Shown here piece after piece: positions 1-9,900 of a stretch of DNA of 64,000 nucleotides. The stretch lies in contig AP024890.1 in assembly GCA_024347015.1 (NCBI GenBank), positions 682,001 through 746,000 on the forward strand. The letters run 5' to 3'. The number at the start of each line of letters is the position of its first letter. The first letter of the stretch is position 1. A model generated the notes under the pieces. That model had not been told where the DNA came from. It saw only the letters and a list, made by a program, of their open reading frames with translations, and made no database searches. This DNA is from Vibrio pectenicida. Lineage in GTDB: Bacteria > Pseudomonadota > Gammaproteobacteria > Enterobacterales > Vibrionaceae. The translations under genes and the position numbers were made by a program.

Positions 1-48
1 TTGAACCTTCTTGATGGCTTTTTAAACAACATAACTATAGGTAATAAA

Positions 49-399
49 ATGAATAAATTAATTTTATCGACGTTAGCTCTTACATTATTTGCTTCAAACA
101 ATGCTCTTGCAGAAGATAGATATAGCCCAAATGAACTTCTCTACAGTGGAGTTAGTATTAGTGCTGACGGTGTACTGACATCTAAAGCTAGCTTTGCCTG
201 TTCCGCGCCAACGGAAGTTGAGTTTACTATGAGCGCTGATAATAGTGTTCAATTAGAGATTAAAGATAGTCTTATTGACTGCCGCATGATCCCGTGGGTT
301 CAAGACTTTAGCATTGATCTTAAACCACTACTTCAACAGTATGGCTATTATCAAAGCGAGCTAAGCGTTGCAAATAAAATTACCTTTGAACAAGAATAG
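49..399 (+). CDS. Small exported protein, tandem copy 1
   Basis: An unrecognised protein of 116 residues. The N-terminus MNKLILSTLALTLFASNNALA is a clear Sec signal peptide with an Ala-x-Ala cleavage site near residue 21, so it is probably periplasmic or secreted. The mature part (about 95 residues) has two cysteines that could form a disulfide and no known catalytic motif. The ATG at 49 is preferred over the upstream TTG at 1 because the signal peptide starts there and the paralogue at 928 starts at the equivalent place. The mature part aligns over its whole length with that paralogue (shared RYSPNELLY, LIDC, MIPWVQ, FSIDLKP). The upstream bases, including tgatggctttttaaacaaca, are also shared. 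Function is unknown. Confidence 0.75.
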   Translation: MNKLILSTLALTLFASNNALAEDRYSPNELLYSGVSISADGVLTSKASFACSAPTEVEFTMSADNSVQLEIKDSLIDCRMIPWVQDFSIDLKPLLQQYGYYQSELSVANKITFEQE

Positions 400-449
400 T
401 GGTCTATTTTTGAGCTATTATCTCCCATCTTAATGAGAAATAATTAATC

Positions 450-525
450 AAAGAAGCGATGATTTTATTCCCCGTAAAATCTCGCTTCTTTTATTTAGGT
501 TGTCAGGCTAGTGTAGCGTCAAACC
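450..525. repeat. 76-bp direct repeat, copy A
   Basis: These 76 bases are identical to 1333-1408. Each copy begins with a strong hairpin and ends with gtagcgtcaaacc. In both copies the block lies just after one of the two small exported-protein genes and just before chitinase 3'-end sequence, so it marks a tandem duplication of the whole segment. Confidence 0.95.
451..490. terminator. Bidirectional intrinsic terminator, copy A
   Basis: AAGAAGCGA at 451-459 pairs with TCGCTTCTT at 482-490, and GATTTTA at 461-467 pairs with TAAAATC at 475-481. Together they make a 16-bp stem with one bulged base and a 7-base loop, followed by TTATTT. It ends the small gene at 49 and, on the other strand, would once have ended the chitinase gene. 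Confidence 0.8.
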
Positions 526-609
526 GTGATTAGTAGAGTGCCCGGTCGCCATCAGTAGGCACATTGCCTGTGACCACCACTGAGCACGATAGGTCCTTCC
601 ATAATAAGT
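526..609 (-). pseudogene. Decayed 3' end of a chitinase gene
   Basis: These bases align, with several small indels and substitutions, to 1409-1495, the 3' end of the chitinase remnant that encodes its last chitin-binding module (shared cgccatcagtaggcacattg). The indels break the reading frame and nothing upstream continues the gene. It is a leftover of the duplicated segment. The rest of the gap, 610-927, is very AT-rich. It must hold the promoter of the next gene, but I see no clear elements there. Confidence 0.8.
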
Positions 610-927
610 CAAAAATTACTATAAATACATTATAAAACTAATTATTAAAATTATTTATTATTCTGTGGTTATATTTTTTATTGAAAGCTTAGATATTGTT
701 TTATTATAAATGTACACATTAAAATAAACCACGATTTTTATTATATTGAATTTATAAGATTTTTAAATGATTAACATATTTAATGTCATATCCATTTTTA
801 GTGATGTTTATTTTTGGAGGAAATATCAACTCCTTAATTATTTACGGTTGTAATCGATTGCCTAGTAAAATAGTTTGAATGTGCCTGATGGCTTTTTAAA
901 CAACATAATTATAGGTAGTAAAATAAA

Positions 928-1281
928 ATGAAAAAAATAATTTTATCAACGTTAGCTCTGACTTTATTTGCGTCTAATAGCGCACTGGCAGAGGGTAGAT
1001 ACAGCCCAAATGAGCTTCTCTATGGTGGTTTTAGTATTAGTAGTGACGGGATACTAACTTCTCAAGCCAACTTTGCTTGTGCGTCTCCAATGGAAGTAGA
1101 GCTAGAGACGAGCTTAGATAATAGCGTTAAAGTTGCTATTAAAGATAGGCTCATTGACTGTTTGATGATCCCTTGGGTTCAGGAATTTAGTATTGATCTT
1201 AAACCTCACCTTCAACAATACGGTTACCATCAAAGTGAAGTCACTATAGTGAACAAGATGTCGTTTGAGTTGCCAGAGTAA
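928..1281 (+). CDS. Small exported protein, tandem copy 2
   Basis: This 117-residue paralogue of the gene at 49 has a Sec signal peptide (MKKIILSTLALTLFASNSALA) and a mature domain of the same length with two conserved cysteines. Substitutions are spread along the mature part (for example EFTMSADNS against ELETSLDNS) while the frame is intact, so both copies look under selection. The identical terminator block follows it at 1333-1408. Its position against a chitinase remnant might hint at a role in chitin use, but that is only context. Function is unknown. Confidence 0.75.
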   Translation: MKKIILSTLALTLFASNSALAEGRYSPNELLYGGFSISSDGILTSQANFACASPMEVELETSLDNSVKVAIKDRLIDCLMIPWVQEFSIDLKPHLQQYGYHQSEVTIVNKMSFELPE

Positions 1282-1332
1282 TTTAATCCTCGGCTCTGAG
1301 GCTGTTTTCTAACTTATATAAAGTAATCTTCA

Positions 1333-1408
1333 AAAGAAGCGATGATTTTATTCCCCGTAAAATCTCGCTTCTTTTATTTAGGTTGTCAGGCTAGTGTAGC
1401 GTCAAACC
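1333..1408. repeat. 76-bp direct repeat, copy B, with terminator
   Basis: Identical to 450-525. The hairpin (1334-1373) is a 16-bp stem with one bulge. It lies between the converging small gene (ending 1281) and chitinase remnant (ending 1413) and probably terminates both. Confidence 0.95.
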
Positions 1409-1412
1409 CTAA

Positions 1413-2483
1413 TTAGTTTAGTGTCCAAGGATCGCCATCAGTAGGCACATTGCCTTGTGACCACCATTTAGCACGATAAGTTTGCCCATGATAAGTTACA
1501 AGATCATCGGTAGTGTAGGTCTGCGTTGAACTCCATTCGTGAATTTGTCCGTCATCTTCACCTTGCCATACAGCGTTAGTGCCCGGTTCATCACCTTGTG
1601 TCCACCATTGGGCTGTGTAATTTACGCCATTGTATAACACTTGATCCCCAGTATTATAAATCGCTTCTGGATCCCAAGTTCCACTTCCTGTTTCTTCATC
1701 AGTGACAGTGATGATGCGCTCATTGGTTGTCGTTTCTCCTGCCGCATCGGTGACCTGGTAAGTGAGGGTGTATTGCCCAACAATCTCAGTGTTAACCTGT
1801 CCTGATACCTGAATGGCAGAATTACTGATGTCGCCATCTTCTGCATCTGTCGCACTCACGCCTTCCATTGGGTCAAAGTCTGAGTTGACCAAGATGGTTT
1901 CATTGTTTACGCCGTTTATCACTGGAGCAGTATCGTATACCGTAACTTGTCTGATTTCTTCCGTGGTGTTGCTATCGGAATCAGTCACCGAGTAAGTGAG
2001 AGGATACGCACCGACTCTGTTAGTATTCACCTCGCCACTGACGACAATATCTCCGGTTAAATCACCATCTTCTGCATCTGTTGCGCTCACGCCTGCCATT
2101 TTGTCGTAGCTACTACCAAATGGAGTACGATCATCACCAATACCACTAATAGAAGGTTTTCCATCCGTTGGAGGAGGGGTTTGACCATGAACATAAGGAC
2201 CATAGTCTTTCACAAATTGCTCATTATAAGCTTGCTGACCGCTATTGGTTCCCATATCCCAGTTGATTGACCAAGTCATAATGCCGCGCAATGCTTGCCC
2301 TTGCTCTCTTAAACTGTCTAAGGACTTGTATATATCATTAGGGTTACTAACGAAGCCACTTCCTGCCGCATCTGGATTGGCTGGAATGCCAAATACCAGC
2401 TTTTCATGTGGGATCTTGGTATAGCCACGAGTGCCATTGATTATACTATCGGCAATGTAGTAGATGATGCGCTTATTTTTCAA
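1413..2483 (-). pseudogene. 5'-truncated GH18 chitinase with Ig-like and chitin-binding domains
   Basis: The 356-codon frame begins inside the C-terminal third of a glycoside hydrolase family 18 domain (GYTKIPHEKLVFGIPA, then GIMTWSINWD, residues about 18-98). The DxxDxDxE catalytic motif and the rest of the barrel are missing, as is a signal peptide. Two Ig-like domains of the DUF5011 kind follow (residues about 108-183 and 184-262, both with GVSATDAEDGD). Two carbohydrate-binding modules of the CBM5/12 type come last (about 270-308 and 317-354, each with YxAxWW and a Gly/Pro turn). Full-length relatives are secreted chitinases of several hundred more residues. The missing half is not found upstream. 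The start codon is fortuitous and the product is probably inactive. Confidence 0.85.
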
Positions 2484-2738
2484 AGATAATTAAGTGCTCA
2501 GGTCGACGCTACATAATCTTGAGTGGAGAGTAAAATTGGATGACAGAATACTTGGTACCGCTCCAATTAATTTGATACAAATTGCAAGCCATATGCTTAA
2601 ATATATAATTTAATTCAATTTAAATGCTTTAAGTTAGTGATTTGTTGAATATTTATTGTTTTTCGTCTCTATAAAGAGGCAAGAATGTGCAAAGAGTTCA
2701 GTCTTGCCACTAAGATATGAATTTATGAGATGGGGCGG

Positions 2739-3710
2739 TTATTCAGCGATCTGGCGTGCCAGCCGTTTTAATGCTGTTTTTGCATCAGCAGTTTGAGCAG
2801 ATATCTGTTCTACGGCTACTTTTTCTGCGAAGGTCCTTTTTTTCTCAAAATCTATCGGCCGACCATCTTTCCATAGCTCAAAATGAAGATGTGCACCAGT
2901 AGTACGGCCTGTATTACCGCTGGCACCGACTTTTTGCCCTTGGATCACATTATCACCTCGATTAACAAAACGTTTTGATAAATGCAAATAGCGAGTTTTC
3001 AAACCATCAGGGTGGAGAATCACGATATAGTTTCCGGCTAATGGATGATAATGCGAAGCAACCACTCGGCCAGAGGAAATGCTGACCACAGGTGTGCCAA
3101 CAGGGACGGCATAGTCAGTGCCCATATGGGGCGTTACTTTATGAGTAATAGGGTGCATTCTGGAAAGGTTGAATTGAGAGCTTACCCTAAACTGCCGTGA
3201 AACAGGAGAAAGAAGCAGTTTATCTTTATAAAAGTGCTCTCCGTCTGAGCTAAAAAGGACGCCTTTGTTATCACTGTAAACATAAAACATATGCATTTTA
3301 TCGTGATACAAAAACGCTTCAAGCTGATTTTTATCATCAATTTTAAAGACGAATTGACCTGAGCGAGAAACAGAGTGAATAAAATCAAACTTTCCTGCTG
3401 CCAAAGAAGTCAAATAACCTATGGTGTCGGGTGATGCACCGGAAGCGAGTGCAGAACCATAAAAAGAATACCCTACTGAACCATTAAAAACAGTTGGCTT
3501 TACTATGTTAATGGGAATAGAAATACCTTGCGTGATATTAGTTTGAATCGGCGGTACTAATTCTGTTTTCTTTTGTTCAACATGATCTGTTTTACTACTA
3601 TTGAAAGGAATTAACTCAATCATGGCGCACAATACCAAAGGAATAATCGCCAAATGCCATAAAGATAAAAAGTCTTTATAGCTTTTTTGTTGAATAGACG
3701 TTGAATACAT
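2739..3710 (-). CDS. M23 family peptidoglycan endopeptidase
   Basis: A 323-residue LytM-type zinc endopeptidase expected to cut peptidoglycan cross-links in the periplasm. An N-terminal membrane anchor or uncleaved signal lies at residues about 19-37. A middle domain (about 60-185) resembles the substrate-blocking or OapA-like region of other Vibrio and E. coli M23 enzymes. The catalytic domain has H195 and D199 (HMGTDYA) and the HLHFE motif near 273-277, so the zinc ligands are complete. A basic helical tail ends the protein. It is a single gene transcribed away from the giant lipoprotein gene. It is related to the Shy/MepM group, but which member is unclear. The start codon has no strong ribosome-binding site. 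Confidence 0.88.
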   Translation of the reverse strand: MYSTSIQQKSYKDFLSLWHLAIIPLVLCAMIELIPFNSSKTDHVEQKKTELVPPIQTNITQGISIPINIVKPTVFNGSVGYSFYGSALASGASPDTIGYLTSLAAGKFDFIHSVSRSGQFVFKIDDKNQLEAFLYHDKMHMFYVYSDNKGVLFSSDGEHFYKDKLLLSPVSRQFRVSSQFNLSRMHPITHKVTPHMGTDYAVPVGTPVVSISSGRVVASHYHPLAGNYIVILHPDGLKTRYLHLSKRFVNRGDNVIQGQKVGASGNTGRTTGAHLHFELWKDGRPIDFEKKRTFAEKVAVEQISAQTADAKTALKRLARQIAE

Positions 3711-3982
3711 GGGGATGCTTTTTTATTTTTTTACAATGATAGAGCCTTAAATTCGAAAATCTAGATAAATTTTAGATAAATTATTAGCTATAATCTAGGT
3801 AAATAAGTTGCTTTTAATAGAGTGAAATACAATATGTCGCCATTGATGTTGCACTCATATACATAAAGGCTAAATAACTAGTTAAATTGTATTTTTTGCC
3901 AGTCAATATACCACGTTGAGAAAATTTAATTCCCAAATATAATCGGTGAAAATTTAATTCGTCACTGGTATCGGCTTAAACA
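3711..3982. other. Divergent intergenic region
   Basis: This AT-rich region separates the M23 gene from the giant lipoprotein gene, so both promoters should lie here. A TATAAT at 3789-3794 on the plus strand is the best -10 candidate, but its -35 match is poor. Short near-repeats of ctagataaat surround it. I place no site with confidence. Confidence 0.4.
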
Positions 3983-6900
3983 ATGAAATACTGCACTTAT
4001 CTGGCTTTAATCGTATCTCTTATTCTTACTGCATGTGGTGGTGGTGGTGGTGGTGGGAAAGGAGATTCATCTCCTCCATCTAGAGCAACAGGCTCAATCT
4101 CAGGCACAGTGTTTGATGCCCCTGTCTCGGGCGCATTGGTTAAGGTATGGGAATATAAAAACGGCAAAGTAGGGCGGTTATTGGGTGAGGCCACAACAGC
4201 GTACGATGGGCAATACAGTGTTGCAGTCAAAACCGCGTCAATGCCGGTATTAATTGATGCTGAGGGAGGAAAATACACAGACCCCTTTAGCAAAAAAGAA
4301 ATAAAACTGGTAAAAGGCAGCCCTTTAAAATTCCAAAGCCTTATCAACTATGCAGAAGGTGCCAACCAAACGGCGATGGTGACGCCTTTGACTTACGCTG
4401 CTACTGGTCTCGCAAAGTACAATATTCGCCAAGGAATGGATAGCCAGCAGGCGATTAACGCATCAAATGATAAAATAGCCAGTCTGTATGGATTTAATGC
4501 TCTAACGGTCCGGCCCAGTGACGTTATCAAGGCGACTCAAGGGGTAGATATCGAAGGTGGGTATAACGCTCAAAATCAATATGGTTTGCTGCTTGCGGCT
4601 TATTCCTCTTACGCACGAGACGTTCTGAATTCACAAGTAGCGGTCAAGCCAGGTTATGTAGACACAGACAATACCTATACATCAGCGTATTTAGCCAGAG
4701 TGCAATATGAAGATGTTTTAGCGAATGGTAAAATGGATGGCCAATTTATTGATAACGGTGGAGAGGTCAACAGCACATTTGGGCCTGCTAATGTTACCGC
4801 AGATACCTACAGTGAAATACTAGCCCAGCATATTATGATTGCTGCTAATGAACTGGATATCACAACCGATTTTTCAGTTTACAGTAAGCAGGTGCAAGGA
4901 AAAGATGATGGCATTTCTTTAGACAGTACTCCTCCCAACATTGATAGAGCAGAAACGAGAGTATTACTTGGCAAAGATTTAATTGAATTTAACCTTTCTG
5001 ATAATATAGGAGTAAAAAATGCAAGTGCTCGCTTAGCCTATAAATTGGATGAGCAGTGGCAAGAGATTGACTGTAGTGAGTCAAACGATTTTTGTGAGTT
5101 AGACAAAAGTGAGTTCCATGCCAAAAAGCGCGCGACCAAAATAAAGGTCATTGTAGAGACCAAACAATTGGATGATATTGCACGCGACACATCAGAGTTT
5201 CAGCGCCCTCTTGTTAACCAAGCTAAGCTATATGTTACCGTTGAAGATACCAATACAACCGCTAATCAATCCACAGAAGAATTTACTTTTAAATGGGATA
5301 ACGAAAAACCCATTGTCACTATCACATCCGCAGACACCATCAGTTCAAACACTGACTATCACTTAGAAGGAAGCGTTGAAGACGAGTTTGGTGAAATTTC
5401 ACAAGTTAAGGTATTTATTAATCGGGCTGAGCAAGAATCACTGAACTGTACAAAAGATAAAAATAATGAGCAGGCAACAGGGCGGCACAAGTGTATATTC
5501 GCTTCCATATACGAAAATGGGATGTTTGGTAGTGGTAAAACAGAGATCAAGGTAACAGCAGCGGACAAACATGGATATATTGGTGAAGCAACGAAAAATA
5601 TTCAAAAAGATGTTGAACAACCAATTTTAAGGATTGGATACCCAAGTGTTGATCTCGATTTCGTTATTGATCGAGAGGTTAAAACAGGCAACAAATATGA
5701 TGCAGATACGTTTACTAACGACAATATAGATGGAGTTAACTACGCGATTAAAGCTGATAAATATTATGTTGAAAATGGCGTTGCCCTTATACCGGAACTA
5801 GATGAAAACCTTAAACTTAAAGACTTTACACCGGACTATTTGGTTATGAAAGAGGACCCTAACTCTTCTCTAAATCTACGCCAAATCCCCTATATTACGG
5901 CCACAGTGTGGGATGAAGGGGATCAAGGTTCAGGCCTCGCGTCAAAGCCGAAAGATATTACACTTTCAGTAACGCATTTTACTAAGCAAAGGGGTGGGAA
6001 CTGGCAGAAGAAGCATGGAGAAGCATTAGAGACATCGATAGATGATAAAGGAAACTCTGCATTACCTTACGCAGTAGTTGATGGCGATCTAACCTATTAC
6101 ATACCATTTACCAAAGACGTAATGAAATCGACGAGTACTAACCGCGCGCACAAGCTTGTGATTAGTGCTAGAGATGAAGCTGGAAATACATCCGAACAGT
6201 CTTTCGAAGTATACTACAAGCTGTCCTATAACTTACCGAAAATTAAGGTGGTTACACCTTTTATTAATGCCAGTGTGAGCTTGCAAGTGTTTGATGGAGG
6301 TGACAATTTCGTGTCAACGGGGGATACTTGCGATACAGAACCAGATCTAAGCTCACCTGATGTGGCTTCTTGTGTTATCGAAGTCCAAGACCCTAGTGCA
6401 TCTCAAATCTATCGTTTACAGGTACTCAGCGATGAAGCTAAGAACACACATTATTATGATTGGGGAACGTCAAATTCAGATAAGCCGAAAGTAGACCTTG
6501 GCACTGAGGCTTTTGCGGTTTATTTTAAAGGCGCAAGTGACAAAACTTTTTATATCACAGAGTTAGCCTCCTATCACTCGGGACTGTTTGATTATCAATG
6601 GAATAACAGCAATGATAAAAATGTGGCAACCGCAGAGGCTATTCTTAAGCACGTTAGTAAAGCATTAGCGGGCAGCGACTCCTTTTTTGGCTTTGATCCA
6701 ACCATAACTCCTTATGAAACCAACCTAGAAGCGTCAAAGAGAGAAGAGACGGTTGGTAGTCTAAATAATAGTCAGCGCCATAGACTGTTGGTTGAATCAT
6801 TCACCAATATGGCGACCATGGCCTCCAGTTCACAGGTGGTGAATTCTGTTGAATTTGCTAAAAGAATCTATGCTGATCTCAGCTCTGATGGTAAAGCTGA

Positions 6901-9900
6901 TGGTAAGTTGTTAGATAGCGAAGGAAAGACTCAACCCGTTGTTTTGGAGAGTTATGAATTTACTACTAATACCTATACCAAAGATTTAGCGAACTTTTAT
7001 TACTATGTGATGACAGGGGAGGACTCTTTTGGCTATTTCACATTCAAAGACCTTTCGCTCCCTAAAAGAAATCGACCTTATACTGTTGAGAAAAAAGCAG
7101 CACTTATTTATGCGGATAAAGTGGCCACAGCAAACCCCAAGTTTTTTAATAAAGAAGTGATTGCTCAGCAGGGTTTAAAAAGCATTGATAACAAACCTCC
7201 CCAAATCGTTATCGACAGTGGTGTTCATGAAATCACAGTTGCTGATAAAACCTATGTTACAGCCAATAAGATGGTATTTACAGTAACAGCAACGGACCCA
7301 GCAGAAATTGGAAAGGTTGAAATTAAAGTTTTCTACAAGCAAAACGAAGCGAGTGAAGAATTTATAAAGATTGACCCTCTTAATATTGTTAAAAATCCTA
7401 CCCAGCAGGGCAAATATTCTTTTGAGCTTGATACAAGCTCAGGCCAGTACAGTGCTATCAAAATATTCAAAGTTGAAGTCGATGTAACGGATAACAAAGG
7501 TAATGCTGGGAAAGCAACGAAAGAGTACCACCTAGATAAAACCCCACCAATTGTAACACTAAAAAGGCCGAACGAGGATGGCGACGAAAACGTCTATTTA
7601 AGTGCAGCAGGAAGTCAATACCCAGAACTCACATTTGAAATTGATGATCAAGTAAGCGATGACAAAACACAGCGTCTTTTACAATTTGATCCATTGAACT
7701 CCGATGATATTGAGGAATTTACACCGCAAAAATTCAGTGAATCTGAAGAGTCAGAGTTCAAAGTGAAACTTTGTAGCTCAGATAACTGTGATAAGAAAAC
7801 AATAGGCCTCGAAGATGGCGAATGGCAACTGAAGGTTAAAGCCGTAGACAAATTTGGTCAGGCTACTCAATTAGAAGACTTTAACCCACTTAAGATTCTT
7901 ATCGATTCGACGCCGCCAGTTATAGGTGATCTGGATGACAGTTTCGTTCTTGCTGCCAATGCCAAATGGGAGCCACAAATTAAATGGCTAGGTGGTGCGC
8001 CTAGACAAGAAGTTAAAATTGAACTCCAGAAACCAAACGGCGTATTCAATGAGCTTATAGTATGTGAGCCAGGTGAACGTGACTGCATAGAATCTTATAT
8101 CACGGTAGAAAAAGACACGGTTAAAGTCCAATTGGTAGCGGAAGATCTGAAAGATGGAGATGGGAAGACGCATAAATTTAGAGTCAAAGCGTCAGATTCA
8201 GCCTACCCGCCAAATACCAGTAAACCAAAGGTACTGAGCTTTATCCTTGATGGTTCCGGGCCAATCTTGAAGCTACTATCGCCTTGGATTAAAGATACAA
8301 AAACAGAAAGCTCCCTTGTAATAGGCAAGGACTTTAGTTTCAAATTTGCATCAGCTGAAGACCCATCGGGTGTGAAAATAGTTAATATCTATCAAAGAGT
8401 TAATGAACAATTGGTAAAGCTAAAAAGTTGGAGCAGTAATAATCCTGACTGGTGGAAAGGCGAATTTAAAATTGAATATTTGTTACCGGCTGATCCAAAT
8501 ATTGAAGTTAATGGTGAGAGCAAAGTAACGTTTGTTATAGAAGCTGTTGATAATAATGGATTTTCTACCCAATTAGAAGCAGGAACGGTGATCCTAGATA
8601 CTATAGGGCCTACATTGCGTTTAGGTGGTCACCAGCCAAATGAGTATTATTCCTCGGGCTATAAATTTACCGTCAATGCCGAAGATTATGCCCAAAATGG
8701 TGTGATAACGTCTGCAGGTGTGGATAAAAATAGTCTTCAATATTGGTTCAATGACCAAGACAACAGTAGAACACAGGTAAAGGAAGAAGAGGGCAATTAC
8801 TACATCACACTGCCTTCAGTACACGCTGATGGTGATATGAAGCTGTCTGTGTCTGGGAAAGATATTAGGGGCAATGAGCGTGTAAAACACTTTCCTCTTA
8901 AAATAAGCAATAGCGCTCCCCAGCTTTCAAATTTGAATATTCTCTACGCTAATGGCCAAAATGTTGAAGGAGCAGTAACCCGAACGGGTGACATAAAAAT
9001 CACACTCGATGCCCAAGATAACAGTGGGATAGCGAATGTTGATTTATCAATTAAATACGACAACGAGGATGGAAGTAGTCAGAAATTCGAGTTCAATGTC
9101 GATGAGAAGTATTGGCAAACCACAGTTTCCCATGGCACCTTACAGCGAGACGGTAAATATAGTCTAAACATCAAAGCCTATAATAAGGTCCACGTGACAT
9201 CGGACCAAAGTGCTAAGTTTAGTGAAATGGACCATACCTTACGTGTTCAAAGACAAGGCGTTGAGCTTTCGATTACTAAACCGACACCGTTTTTAAACCA
9301 TGTTTCAGGAAAAACGCTCTCCGCTGAGTTTACTGTGCTAAATGATGTGCAAACCAAACAAATTCAGTGCTGGGTCCGAGAAAACTATACATCGGCTGAG
9401 GCCCCTCAAGGCCAAGATCGTGATATGTACACCTCTGGAACAATCAATGTGAATTCAGCTGAAGCTCCTCGCTGTAGCATCACGTCTAACGAAGATTTTA
9501 ACCAAAACCCTGTACTCATTGTAGAAACACTAGGTCAAAACGATGCGACCAACGTGCAGTTGTTTAGCTTTAAACAATTGGATTCGCAGCCGCCATATCC
9601 GGATTTCACTCAACCGTATTCCGTTACAGCCGAGAATATTATTCGTGCATCGGGAGGTAAACCAAAGCAGTTCTCTATGGCGTTAGTATTTACAGACGAT
9701 ATGTCTGGTGTCAATATCAATAATGGGACATGGCCGATATTAGAAAAGGGGTTCAACACATTTGAGCCGACAGGATGTGAAAGTCGTCAAAATCGCCAGT
9801 TTAGATGCACCTATACATGGGATTACTCAAGTTTTACTGACTGGATACAACCTAAATTAACGTTCGATATTAACGGCTTGAGGGATAATGCGGGTAACAT

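Noticed and set aside
1395..2510. gacgctaca/tgtagcgtc as 9-bp inverted repeats at both sides of the chitinase remnant, suggesting a mobile element
   Set aside because: The match is only 9 bases, there is no transposase and no target duplication. The 76-bp repeat explains one end and chance can explain the other.
7648..8173. Antisense open frames within the giant lipoprotein gene
   Set aside because: They are short, lack ribosome-binding sites and mirror the codon pattern of the sense gene, so they are shadows.
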